Assembly (NCBI GenBank): GCA_018645535.1
Contig: JABGWN010000038.1
Location: 1 to 33,674 of the forward strand
Direction of reading: 5' to 3'
Source of the DNA: Methanobacteriota archaeon
GTDB taxonomy: Archaea; Thermoplasmatota; Poseidoniia; Poseidoniales; Poseidoniaceae
DNA: 33,674 nt
Shown piece after piece: positions 1 to 8,447 of the stretch. Position numbers and translations under genes: made by a program. Below the pieces are notes generated by a model. It was not told the origin of the DNA and made no database searches. It saw nothing but the letters and a program-made list of their open reading frames with translations. The first letter of the stretch is position 1; every line of letters starts with the position of its first letter.

Positions 1-119
1 AGATAGGCATTTGCAGCAGTCATGAGAATCCCCAAAACAATTCCGACAACAATTGCTCTCAGAGTCAATTCTAAGGGCTCTTCATCGGCTGGAATGTAGG
101 GTCCATCCAATTCGCTCAT
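1..119 (-). CDS. OPT-family oligopeptide transporter, N-terminal fragment (cut by window edge)
   Basis: This is the first 39 codons of a leftward gene that runs off the window. The translation begins MSELDGPYIPADEEP and continues into a hydrophobic helix ending with AANAYL. A short acidic leader with a YIP motif, a LELTLRA segment and a first helix containing AANAYL is how prokaryotic OPT-family transporters begin; these proton-coupled carriers import oligopeptides or metal chelates across the cytoplasmic membrane. The ATG at 119-117 is the only plausible start. The call rests on a short stretch, so the subfamily and substrate cannot be given. It diverges from the P-type ATPase across a 168-base gap. 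Peptide import would fit the secreted-type peptidase and the histidine-degradation genes further along. Confidence 0.75.
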   Translation of the reverse strand, partial: MSELDGPYIPADEEPLELTLRAIVVGIVLGILMTAANAY

Positions 120-201
120 ACACACCCGAGTCATTGATGGTTTGAGAAAGATTCGGAAACAAATTTTGCATAAAGAGGTATATTTTTATTTTTATTTTCA
201 T

Positions 202-241
202 GGGAAGTCCTCCATTATAATCATAAATCATAATGTTTCCC
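202..241. promoter_or_regulatory. Nested inverted repeats in AT-rich divergent promoter region
   Basis: The 168-base gap between the OPT gene and the P-type ATPase holds no gene. It contains nested inverted repeats: an outer GGGAA (202-206) facing TTCCC (237-241), and an inner CATTAT (213-218) facing ATAATG (230-235). Just left of this, about 179-199, is a T-rich run suited to a TATA-like element for the leftward gene. The symmetric element could be an operator for one or both genes; that is inference from position and symmetry only. An overlapping short leftward reading frame (82-285) is not supported as a gene. Confidence 0.35.
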
Positions 242-287
242 AACGGAATGGGTAATCCTTGGTTTTTGACCATTTGAATATCCATGG

Positions 288-3182
288 GTGATATATTTGG
301 TTCAACAAAATTGGCACGCTATGGACAGTGCAGAAGCACTTACAACTCTTGATTCCAATCCTCAAGGACTAGCGCAATCTGAAATCATTGACCGTATAAA
401 TAAGTACGGACCGAATCAACTTGAACAACCTGAGCCGACCTCCGCAATTCTTCGATTTTTGAGTCAGTATAATGACCCACTAAATTATCTGCTAATCGGG
501 GCTGCACTCGTAGCATTAGCGATCCATCCTGAACAACCAGGAGATGCAATATTCATCTTTTTGGTATTAACAGCAAATGCTGTCTTCGGTTTCTGGCAGG
601 AAGGCCAAGCAGAACAAGCAATGGATGCACTCAAGCAAATGAGTATATCCAATTGCGTAACGATAAGAGATGGTTATGAGTCTGAGATTCCAACAGATTC
701 ACTTGTCCCAGGTGATATTGTAAAACTCGAGGAAGGATTGAATGTCCCTGCGGATATACGTCTATTAGAAGTCTATCAGTGCCGGGTTGATGAGTCTGCT
801 TTGACCGGAGAATCTGAGCCGATTACAAAACGTGTGAACCCCTTGGATCCAAACACTCTGCTAGCCGATCGACGGAACATGATGTACATGGGTACAACCG
901 TATCAACGGGCCGTGCAATTGGACTTGTTGTTGAAACAGGTATGACAACTCAGCTGGGCCACATTGCAAGCGATATTTCAGAGGCTGTTACACCAAAAAC
1001 ACCACTCGAATTAAAATTAGAGTCGCTCGGTCGCTTCCTTGGATTTATTGCCCTAATCGTAGCAGTACTTCTCGTATCAATCAAGATGATACTCGCCATT
1101 GGTGGAGAACTAAGTCTTTGGGAAGTTGCAGTTGATCAGTTCATTGTAGCAATAGCAATTTTCGTTGCAATTGTACCTGAAGGTTTACCAATTATTCTCG
1201 TCATAACCCTCGCTCTTGGGATGCGTAATATGGCGCGTCATAAAGCCATTATTCGCCGTATGAAAGCAGTTGAAACACTGGGCTCAACTACAGTCATATG
1301 TTCTGACAAGACAGGTACACTGACTAAAAATGAAATGACTGTTCGACAATTACACACTGTTGAGAGTTTGTACAATGTTAGCGGCGATGGCTTTAGCCCG
1401 AAAGGAACCCTGATTGGCGAAGATGGAGATTTATCCGACCAAGAAATGTCCTCTCTTCAAAGCAATCAATCATTCAGACTTCTCGGTGCATGCCTTTCAC
1501 TTTGCCATAATTCTCAAATTTCAAAAGTTGAAGGTCGATGGTCGGCAATAGGAGATCCTACAGATTCAGCATGTGCGGTTCTAGGATGGAAGTTGAATGG
1601 CCACATTGGCAAATTCGCTCAACGCCATCCAAGAATTCATGAATTTTTCTTCAATACAGAGCGTAAAAGAATGTCTGTCATCCATGAGTATGAAGGTGAG
1701 CGATGGGTCTTTGTCAAAGGTGCAGCGGGCGGATTTGTACCGATTACTACTCACCGATTCAAGGATGGAGAAGTCGTACCAATCGAAAAAGCTGATTTTA
1801 AAGATGCACAGAAAGTTAACGAAGCGATGGGTTCAAAATCGATGAGAGTGATTGCTTTAGCAGCTCGAAAATTAGAACCTGAAGAAGATATGGAAGATAT
1901 TGAAGTTGTTGAAAGCGGATTGATTTTCTTAGGACTTGTGGGAATCATGGATCCTCCAAGACCAGAAGTACGTGATGCAATCAAGATTTGTCAAGATGCT
2001 GGAATTAAGGTGAAGATGATTACCGGTGACCATCATCTAACTGCCGCTGCTATTGGTAAAGAACTTGCAATAAACACCGGTTCGGAATCACCTGTCAGCG
2101 GGGAAGAACTTAGGCAAATGTCCGATGAAGAACTCTCTTCTTCTGTAGAAGGTTCAATCTTTTCAAGAGTAACGCCAGATCAAAAAATGAGGATTGTAGC
2201 CTCGTTACAAGCGAAAGGGGAAATCGTCGCAATGACTGGAGACGGTGTTAACGACGCTCCTGCATTATCAGGTGCCAACATCGGTATTGCGATGGGTATT
2301 GCAGGAACTGATGTGGCTAAAGATGCTGCAGATATGGTTCTTCAAGATGATAACTTCGCAAACATTGTACATGCGATTGAAGAAGGAAGAAAGATCTATC
2401 AAAATATACGCAACTTCGTCCGTTATCAAGTCTCAACGAATGTTGCAGCAGTTGCACTCATTGTCATCTCTACGTTCATATTTGGTTGGAATTTACCGTT
2501 AACAGCAACCCAAATCCTAGTGATCAATATTCTGATGGATGGCCCCCCAGCCGTAGCTTTAGGTGTCGAAAAACGCCATGGGAATGTGATGGGTCGTCCA
2601 CCTAGGCCAGTCGACGAGGGCCTTCCTAATTCGAGAGATATTAGTCTAATCTTTTACCTAGGGGCAGTGATGGTCATTGGCACACTCATAATTTTCTACC
2701 TTTCTGGAGGCGGTGTGATTACAGATGATGCTTGTTCTGTTGGCCCATTAGATACTGGAGAGTACACCTGGATGGAAAGTTGTCTCGCAGGAGAAGAAAG
2801 TGGTATTAGTGACTGGAATAATCATGCCGAAGATCTGTTTTCAAAAGCACAAACAATGACCTTTGCTGTTTTTATCATATATCAGTTATTTAACGTTCTC
2901 AATTGTCGTTCGGGCGATGCAAGTTTATTCACTTTAGGAGTCTTTTCAAATAAAGCCATCAATTATGCTATTCTAATTTCAGCTAGTCTACTCTTCGTGT
3001 TCGTACACTTCGCTTCAAGCACGATTCCACTTGTTGGAATTGAATTCGGAAATTTATTGAGTACAATATCACTTAAATCGACAGATTGGTTTGTCCTGAC
3101 ATTAGTCGCGTCAACGGTCTTTTTGATTGAAGAATTCCGGAAATTTATGATCAATAATGGATTCTTTAACGTCCGTCGTTGA
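288..3182 (+). CDS. P-type Ca2+/Mn2+-transporting ATPase (PMR1/SPCA-like P2A type)
   Basis: This is a full-length 964-residue P2-type cation pump of the cytoplasmic membrane. It has the actuator motif TGES (173-176), PEGLP in the fourth transmembrane helix (297-301), the phosphorylated Asp in DKTGTLT (D340), and the hinge TGDGVNDAP (from residue 650). In helix M6 the sequence NILMDGPPA (N747, D751) resembles the secretory-pathway Ca2+/Mn2+ pumps (PMR1/SPCA: NIxMDGPPA) more than SERCA, which has Thr in place of Met. The position that is Gln in PMR1, just after the Pro pair, is Val here, so Mn2+ selectivity is open. The M7-M8 outer loop (about 810-850) is enlarged and carries two Cys. The start is a GTG at 288; an in-frame stop lies shortly upstream, and residues WHAM match the family's usual N-terminus. 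Expected role: Ca2+ or Mn2+ export. Family certain, ion inferred. Confidence 0.93.
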   Translation: MIYLVQQNWHAMDSAEALTTLDSNPQGLAQSEIIDRINKYGPNQLEQPEPTSAILRFLSQYNDPLNYLLIGAALVALAIHPEQPGDAIFIFLVLTANAVFGFWQEGQAEQAMDALKQMSISNCVTIRDGYESEIPTDSLVPGDIVKLEEGLNVPADIRLLEVYQCRVDESALTGESEPITKRVNPLDPNTLLADRRNMMYMGTTVSTGRAIGLVVETGMTTQLGHIASDISEAVTPKTPLELKLESLGRFLGFIALIVAVLLVSIKMILAIGGELSLWEVAVDQFIVAIAIFVAIVPEGLPIILVITLALGMRNMARHKAIIRRMKAVETLGSTTVICSDKTGTLTKNEMTVRQLHTVESLYNVSGDGFSPKGTLIGEDGDLSDQEMSSLQSNQSFRLLGACLSLCHNSQISKVEGRWSAIGDPTDSACAVLGWKLNGHIGKFAQRHPRIHEFFFNTERKRMSVIHEYEGERWVFVKGAAGGFVPITTHRFKDGEVVPIEKADFKDAQKVNEAMGSKSMRVIALAARKLEPEEDMEDIEVVESGLIFLGLVGIMDPPRPEVRDAIKICQDAGIKVKMITGDHHLTAAAIGKELAINTGSESPVSGEELRQMSDEELSSSVEGSIFSRVTPDQKMRIVASLQAKGEIVAMTGDGVNDAPALSGANIGIAMGIAGTDVAKDAADMVLQDDNFANIVHAIEEGRKIYQNIRNFVRYQVSTNVAAVALIVISTFIFGWNLPLTATQILVINILMDGPPAVALGVEKRHGNVMGRPPRPVDEGLPNSRDISLIFYLGAVMVIGTLIIFYLSGGGVITDDACSVGPLDTGEYTWMESCLAGEESGISDWNNHAEDLFSKAQTMTFAVFIIYQLFNVLNCRSGDASLFTLGVFSNKAINYAILISASLLFVFVHFASSTIPLVGIEFGNLLSTISLKSTDWFVLTLVASTVFLIEEFRKFMINNGFFNVRR

Positions 3183-3230
3183 TTGTGGTTACATCCACAT
3201 CTTGATGAAGAATGAGCGTGAGGCATAGGC

Positions 3231-4430
3231 ATGTCCAACTGGAAATCTGCCGTAGTCGATGCAGATAGGAACAAGGATTGGAAAGTTCGCCTAAAGGCCT
3301 CTCTTCAGGATGTTCATTGGTCAGAGTCATTGCAATCTATTGTCAACAAGATTTTAGATGATGAACAACTTGATGCGTCTGATGGTTGCATTTTATTCGA
3401 AACCAAAAATCTGAACGAATTGGGTCATCTTGCTAATTTACACAAATTGGCCATGTTTGGAAACAACGCCTACTTCAATTCTAATGTTCACATTAATCAA
3501 ACCAATATATGCGTACTTGCATGCAGATTCTGTGCATTCAGGAGAGGGCCAAAGGCTTCAGATGCTTACGCATTATCAATCGATACATATCTTTCTGAAC
3601 TCGAAAAGTTTTCTTCATTTGTTAACGAAGTCCATTCGGTTGGTGGGCTCCATCCAGAATGGGATGTTGATCACTATTGTTCATTGTTTGAACGAATCAG
3701 GGAAGAACACCCGCATGTCTCGATAAAAGCCCTCACTGCGGTTGAAATAAAGCATCTTTCTCAAGTTTCTAATCTATCCATAAAAGAGGTATTGATTAGA
3801 TTCAAAGATGCTGGATTAACTTCTTTACCAGGTGGTGGAGCAGAGATTCTAGATGATGATGTACGCCAAGTTATCTGTAACGGAAAGGAATCCAGTCAAG
3901 AATATTTAGACATTCATGAAGCAGCTCATGAGATTGGACTCCCTAGCAACTGTACAATGCTCTTTGGAACAATCGAAACTGCAAAACAACGAGTAGAACA
4001 TATGATTCAATTAAGGGATTTAGGCCACAGAACGAACGGTTTCCAATGTTTTGTCCCCTATCCTTTCCTTCCTGACTCTACACGATTACCTATGGCTCAG
4101 TTATCCACTGGACAAGAAATCCTTAGAGTTATTGCAGTATCCCGCATTATGCTCGATAGTATACCACACATCAAGGCATATCGAATGAATATAGGAGATT
4201 CTATGGCCGAACTTGCATTACAATTCGGAGCAGATGATATTGATGGCACCGTTAAGCAAGAATCAATTATGCATCTTGCCGGTTCTAAAACGCCACTGAA
4301 TTATGGGGTCAATCAACTCGCTAAACTCGTCACTCGCTCTGGGAATATACCTATCAAACGAAATACAACATACTCTGAGTTTGAGGAGTTTGTTCCTGTT
4401 AAAGAACCGCGTAGACTGCCTGTTGTATGA
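3231..4430 (+). CDS. mqnE: Aminofutalosine synthase (radical SAM), futalosine menaquinone pathway
   Basis: MqnE joins the MqnA product 3-[(1-carboxyvinyl)oxy]benzoate to the adenosyl moiety of SAM, giving 6-amino-6-deoxyfutalosine. The radical-SAM cluster motif is C94-x3-C98-x2-C101. Downstream are PGGGAEI, the CTMLFG strand and PHIKAY...ADDIDGTV, which favour MqnE over the related cyclase MqnC (usually GANDFGSTM at the last site). At 399 residues it is about 25 longer than typical because of an N-terminal extension; the ATG at 3231 follows a GTGAGG ribosome-binding site, so the extension looks real. It lies 48 bases after the P-type ATPase and 9 bases before mqnA, with an SD-like GAGGAA in that gap, so mqnE-mqnA are almost certainly co-transcribed. 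Confidence 0.88.
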   Translation: MSNWKSAVVDADRNKDWKVRLKASLQDVHWSESLQSIVNKILDDEQLDASDGCILFETKNLNELGHLANLHKLAMFGNNAYFNSNVHINQTNICVLACRFCAFRRGPKASDAYALSIDTYLSELEKFSSFVNEVHSVGGLHPEWDVDHYCSLFERIREEHPHVSIKALTAVEIKHLSQVSNLSIKEVLIRFKDAGLTSLPGGGAEILDDDVRQVICNGKESSQEYLDIHEAAHEIGLPSNCTMLFGTIETAKQRVEHMIQLRDLGHRTNGFQCFVPYPFLPDSTRLPMAQLSTGQEILRVIAVSRIMLDSIPHIKAYRMNIGDSMAELALQFGADDIDGTVKQESIMHLAGSKTPLNYGVNQLAKLVTRSGNIPIKRNTTYSEFEEFVPVKEPRRLPVV

Positions 4431-4439
4431 GGAATTGAA

Positions 4440-5246
4440 ATGAATTTGGGAAGTGAATTGTTGTGGGCCAATACCATAGGCCGAGTAGCCTTCATGAATT
4501 GCGATCCATTATTTCTTGGACTCGACCCTACATTCAATGTCTTACCAGCACCCCCTTCATGGTTAACTGGGCATCTATTGAGAAGAGATTGCGTTCTTGC
4601 ACCAATACCAGCAGCTGATTTTGCGCGTCACCATCAAGAACTCGTCCTTATACCAGAGATTGGAATAAGTTCGAAAGGTGAAGTTGGAAGCGTACTCGTC
4701 TTCGGAAATCGACCTGTAGAGGAAATGAGAGACATCGCAATGCCCAGTGATTCCGCTTCTTCGGTTGCTTTACTCAAATATCTGTTAAAGGTAAGAGGTC
4801 TTGATCCGCGCCCTGTTGAAATGGGCCCAGATCTTGATAGCATGCTCGATAGATGTGATGGAGCTTTACTGATAGGTGACAGAGCACTTGACAGAGCAAA
4901 AACCAATCCTGAACTTGTTCAATTGGACCTAGGACAAGCGTGGCTTGAGCACTCAGGCCATCCGATGGTGTTCGGAGTATTTGCGGCGAGAAAAGATACG
5001 CCTATTGAATTCGTAAAACGAGCACATTCCGCTTTAATTGAGCGGTTAGAGTTATTTGAAAACGATCCTATGACGAGGGAGAAAGTAATTCTAAATGCGC
5101 ATCAACAGTCTGATATGTCGATTGAACGTATGAATCGATACTTTGGTGAAGTCTTTAATCGACTGGATACTGAACATGTTTCAGGTTTACAAGAATATCT
5201 TACATTATGCTGCGGGATGAAGGAAAAGATAGAATTCATGTGGTGA
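4440..5246 (+). CDS. mqnA: Chorismate dehydratase, futalosine menaquinone pathway
   Basis: MqnA dehydrates chorismate to 3-[(1-carboxyvinyl)oxy]benzoate, the entry step of the futalosine route to menaquinone. The 268-residue protein has the family's periplasmic-binding-protein-like fold signature: an N-terminal GRVAFMNCDPLF (usual form GRxxYLNxxP), a DCVLAPIPAADF segment matching the 'gxiD-aaxxPxxxy' region, and the later IGDRAL and DLGQAW motifs. Its length is normal for the family. It follows mqnE by 9 bases. Its TGA stop (5244-5246) directly abuts the end of the opposing propeller-like gene with no spacer. Other periplasmic-binding-like enzymes (MqnD) are related, but the chorismate-dehydratase motifs and mqnE linkage make the call firm. 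Confidence 0.87.
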   Translation: MNLGSELLWANTIGRVAFMNCDPLFLGLDPTFNVLPAPPSWLTGHLLRRDCVLAPIPAADFARHHQELVLIPEIGISSKGEVGSVLVFGNRPVEEMRDIAMPSDSASSVALLKYLLKVRGLDPRPVEMGPDLDSMLDRCDGALLIGDRALDRAKTNPELVQLDLGQAWLEHSGHPMVFGVFAARKDTPIEFVKRAHSALIERLELFENDPMTREKVILNAHQQSDMSIERMNRYFGEVFNRLDTEHVSGLQEYLTLCCGMKEKIEFMW

Positions 5247-7436
5247 TTATTCTTCATACCTATCCAGAACATTTGACATTTCGACATCTTCAACATCAGA
5301 TGATTGCCGTACAGCCCTGCGCTTTCGTACTGCAGGTTTAGCCTCATCTTCGACTAAACGTCGTCGCTTGGCGACCTTAACTGTGGAATCCTCTTCGGTT
5401 GCGCGTGCCCTTCTCTTCCGAGTTACAGGTACCGGAATTTGATCTCGCTCGGCACGTATAGTTCTAGATCGAATGCGAGGAGAGGGATTCTCAGATTTAT
5501 CTTCCTCTGCAATAATAGATGTTTGAATTCCTTCAATCTCACCAAAAGAGGTATCATCTATTTCTTCATCATCATCAAATGTTTGCTCGTCTTCTTCTTC
5601 GTCATCTAAATTAATTGAATATGTATTTTCTTTATTCTTTAATTTAAGTGCAAAAAACCCAAAGATAAGTATGGATGAAACTATCAGGGAAATGAACCAC
5701 CATGAAGTAAATACGGACGCATCCACCAAATTCTCATTGGCACTCTCAACTTCTTCATTCAAACTTAAGGAGATGGTGTCTTCTTGTAAAAACCAAGGTG
5801 AAAATGATTCGGTTTCATATGCTTGGCCGGATACGGATACTGAAATCGGATGTTGTTCGCTAAGGATTGTGATACTTCCATCAACAGCAGTCGGCTGGTA
5901 TAAAATTCGGACTGCATTGCTGCCAATTTCAATGTCTCCCGTCATGTTAAATTTGGTAGAAATTGAATATCTTATGTGTGTTCTATCGTCATCAACTTGT
6001 GTCAATTCCATGCCTGATATGACGCTACAACTCATTGATAAATAATCTAAAGAAATTCCATTAATATCAATTGCATCTAGGATAGATTTTGAATAATTTT
6101 GTTCATGGATATTCTCGCAATATGATTCTGCAAAGAGCAATGCTTCTTCGGTTGATAGTTTTAGATCGGAATCCAGTGAGTAACGTGATAAGTCTCGGAC
6201 AATTGATGAGTCAGATTTGTTTAGCGTGAAGGTTTCTATTACCTCTAATTCAGATTCATTAAGAATCAAATCCATAGTACGCATGTACGTTTCATCTGGC
6301 AACAAATCACAACTGAAACTTCCTCCTGCATCGCAATTAAGGTCCCAAATATCTTCTATGCCATCTCCGTCATCATCATCATCAATAGAATTTGGAATTC
6401 CATCGCTATCAAAATCAGAACCAGATTCACCTACTCCGTTTCTTAGGTGAATTGAACGATACGTTACAACATGTTCGGTTGTAGAACTGAATAATGCATA
6501 TTCAATAATCCCAGGGCTTGATTCCAACAGTTCAAAATCCGAAAACGGATGAAAAATTGCTACTTCTGTAATTTCACTTGAGTCAGATGAATCATATGTT
6601 GAAAGAAATTGGCCGATGGTGGTTCTATGAGCGTATACATGCTGCCCATTTGAAGACCACTTGTAAGAATTGATACCGGGCACGTCTAAGGGTCTGAGTT
6701 CAGAACCTGACAGGGTCCACTTTCGAATTTTATCTCCATCAATACTCACTGTAAACATGGATTCAGTTGGATCAAATGAACAATCATTAACACTATTATC
6801 GAGGATAAGTTCGTGGTGTATATAATCGCCGTTTGAATTCCAAATCATGAGTCTTCCGTTTTCGTCGGCACCCATTATGTACGAACCAGAAGGTGATATG
6901 TCTGCACATTTTACATTGCCTGATAGATTTCCACTGTACTGAGCTTCGGTACTCAAATCTTCCCGATTGAGTTTGATTAATCCCGTTGTAGGATGGTTTG
7001 TGATCAGTGATGCTCCATTATTTGTCCATGAAAGGAGAACAGCATTAGAAGCAGTGGCCTGAGAAGATATTTTTGTATTGAAAGTATCAGTATCAATTAC
7101 GTAGAACGTATCGGATGCTGTACCGCTGTCCCTGATGGTAAGAGCTAATCTCGAACCATCTGGAGAAAGTGCAATCGACAAAATTTCTTGCTCAAATAAT
7201 TTCGATTGAATGGTATCTTGGTTAGTAGGTGTATATTGGATCAAAGTCTTTCCAAATGAAGCGTAGGCTACTGTTCCGTCTTGATTAAGTTCAATAGACA
7301 TAAAACCTTGGTTTTGTATTCCCGAATCATACGTCGATTCAAAAAATAAATTATTTGAATCTGCACTAATCATAGGAGCCATGAACAGTATGGTCAAAGG
7401 GATGATGAGAAACCTCAACATGGATGACTTCGCCAT
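5247..7436 (-). CDS. Exported beta-propeller-like protein with Ca2+-loop, membrane anchor and charged cytoplasmic tail
   Basis: I do not recognise a named family for this 729-residue protein. An N-terminal signal peptide (about residues 1-25) precedes roughly 300 residues of WD40/YVTN-like repeats (recurring patterns such as LSPDGSRLAL, DISPSGSYIMGADENG and SFDPTESMFTVS), suggesting an extracytoplasmic beta-propeller. Around residues 343-368 is an Asp-rich thrombospondin-type-3-like segment (DSDGIPNSIDDDDDGDG), a predicted Ca2+ site. A Ser/Asp-rich domain of about 200 residues follows. One transmembrane helix (about 575-598) then leads to an acidic stretch and a tail with three Lys/Arg clusters (RKRRAR, AKRRRL, RKRRAV) at roughly 15-residue intervals. 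It lies between mqnA and mqnD on the opposite strand. Topology predicts a surface protein with a cytoplasmic basic tail. Function unknown. Confidence 0.7.
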   Translation of the reverse strand: MAKSSMLRFLIIPLTILFMAPMISADSNNLFFESTYDSGIQNQGFMSIELNQDGTVAYASFGKTLIQYTPTNQDTIQSKLFEQEILSIALSPDGSRLALTIRDSGTASDTFYVIDTDTFNTKISSQATASNAVLLSWTNNGASLITNHPTTGLIKLNREDLSTEAQYSGNLSGNVKCADISPSGSYIMGADENGRLMIWNSNGDYIHHELILDNSVNDCSFDPTESMFTVSIDGDKIRKWTLSGSELRPLDVPGINSYKWSSNGQHVYAHRTTIGQFLSTYDSSDSSEITEVAIFHPFSDFELLESSPGIIEYALFSSTTEHVVTYRSIHLRNGVGESGSDFDSDGIPNSIDDDDDGDGIEDIWDLNCDAGGSFSCDLLPDETYMRTMDLILNESELEVIETFTLNKSDSSIVRDLSRYSLDSDLKLSTEEALLFAESYCENIHEQNYSKSILDAIDINGISLDYLSMSCSVISGMELTQVDDDRTHIRYSISTKFNMTGDIEIGSNAVRILYQPTAVDGSITILSEQHPISVSVSGQAYETESFSPWFLQEDTISLSLNEEVESANENLVDASVFTSWWFISLIVSSILIFGFFALKLKNKENTYSINLDDEEEDEQTFDDDEEIDDTSFGEIEGIQTSIIAEEDKSENPSPRIRSRTIRAERDQIPVPVTRKRRARATEEDSTVKVAKRRRLVEDEAKPAVRKRRAVRQSSDVEDVEMSNVLDRYEE

Positions 7437-7478
7437 GTTTCATAATGGTCAATGCAATACTTAAACCATCCCCTCTGT

Positions 7479-7494
7479 GTATCATTTCTGATAC
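7479..7494. promoter_or_regulatory. Perfect 6-bp inverted repeat, candidate operator
   Basis: GTATCA (7479-7484) and TGATAC (7489-7494) form a perfect inverted repeat with a 4-base spacer in the 115-base divergent gap between the propeller-like gene and mqnD. It sits about 8 bases upstream of a TATA-like element for mqnD, a position suited to a dimeric regulator. The arms are short, so chance occurrence is possible. Confidence 0.35.
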
Positions 7495-7501
7495 TTGGTT
7501 G

Positions 7502-7509
7502 TATAAAAT
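7502..7509 (+). promoter_or_regulatory. TATA-box-like element for mqnD
   Basis: TATAAAAT lies 42 bases before the mqnD ATG. Archaeal TATA boxes are centred about 26 bases upstream of the transcription start, which would put the start near 7530 and leave a short leader containing the purine-rich GGAAAG just before the ATG. No transcript data are available. Confidence 0.45.
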
Positions 7510-7551
7510 TTTCATCGGTTAGTTCATGAAGGTCTTCAAGTTGGAAAGAAC

Positions 7552-8436
7552 ATGGCATCTTTACCGCTTGATGAGAATGGCAACATGATTGTTCGAATTG
7601 GACATTCTCCAGATCCAGATGATGCTTTTATGTTTCATGCGATGACAACGAATGCATTTCCTACACCAGGATATAATTTTGTTCATGAACTACAAGACAT
7701 AGAGACTCTCAACCATAGAGCCATGCGACAGGAGTTGGAAGTCTCTGCGGTTTCAATTCACGCATTTCCTGACATTGCTGAACATTATGCTTTGATGAAC
7801 TGCGGCGCTTCAATGGGGGAAGGCTACGGTCCTATGATTGTTTCAAAACAAGGCTTGAGCCTAGATGAAGCAAAAGAATCAACCATAGCCATTCCTGGAC
7901 TGAAGACCTCTGCTTACATGGGTCTCAAACTCGCATGGGGAGATGTTAATGTCGAAGTCGTACCTTTCGACGAGATTATTCCACGAATCCTTGACGATAC
8001 CTATTCATGTGGCCTTATTATCCACGAAGGACAATTAACGTACGTCGAACATGACCTGAACGTTCTCATTGACTTAGGAGTTTGGTGGAATGAACGAACC
8101 GATGGATGGCCTATGCCTTTGGGTGGTAACGTTGTCCGCAGAGACTTAGGTGACAAAATTATGGAGGACATAACTATGTACACCAAAATGAGCATCGAAC
8201 ATTCAATTAAACATCCAGAAGAAGCTTTAGAATTCGCAAAAGCATGGGGTAGAGGTATCGATGATGAAACAAATCAAAAATTTGTTACCATGTACGTGAA
8301 TGATCGGACCATTGACTACAAACCAGAAGGTAGAGCCTCAATTCGACGATTCCTAAGGGAAGGAAAAGAAATTGGATTAATAGATCCAGAATTCTCTGAA
8401 GAGTCAATGCAATTTATCGGTGCCACTGAAGAATAG
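7552..8436 (+). CDS. mqnD: 1,4-dihydroxy-6-naphthoate synthase, futalosine menaquinone pathway
   Basis: MqnD converts cyclic de-hypoxanthinylfutalosine to 1,4-dihydroxy-6-naphthoate, the last of the early steps toward menaquinone. The 294-residue protein carries the family motifs: HSPDPDDAFMFHA (18-30), DIETLNHRA (49-57), GASMGEGYGP (85-94), VPFDEI (137-142), LIIHEGQLTY (155-164, with His158 at the position of the proposed catalytic base) and PLGGNVVRRDLG. Two start codons are possible: ATG 7552 and the internal ATG giving MIVRIGHSPD; the first follows GGAAAG and is preferred. It is separated from mqnE-mqnA by the opposing propeller-like gene, so it has its own promoter. The half-size DOHH-like gene follows 11 bases later and is probably co-transcribed. 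Confidence 0.9.
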   Translation: MASLPLDENGNMIVRIGHSPDPDDAFMFHAMTTNAFPTPGYNFVHELQDIETLNHRAMRQELEVSAVSIHAFPDIAEHYALMNCGASMGEGYGPMIVSKQGLSLDEAKESTIAIPGLKTSAYMGLKLAWGDVNVEVVPFDEIIPRILDDTYSCGLIIHEGQLTYVEHDLNVLIDLGVWWNERTDGWPMPLGGNVVRRDLGDKIMEDITMYTKMSIEHSIKHPEEALEFAKAWGRGIDDETNQKFVTMYVNDRTIDYKPEGRASIRRFLREGKEIGLIDPEFSEESMQFIGATEE

Positions 8437-8447
8437 GGTGTGTTCGC

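Noticed and set aside
82..285. Leftward 67-codon reading frame overlapping the OPT gene and the divergent promoter gap
   Set aside because: It overlaps the real OPT start in another frame, has AT-rich low-complexity sequence and shows no domain.
3231..4430. MqnC (dehypoxanthine futalosine cyclase) as an alternative identity
   Set aside because: The HIKAY and ADDIDGTV motifs fit MqnE; the MqnC-specific GANDFGSTM motif is absent.
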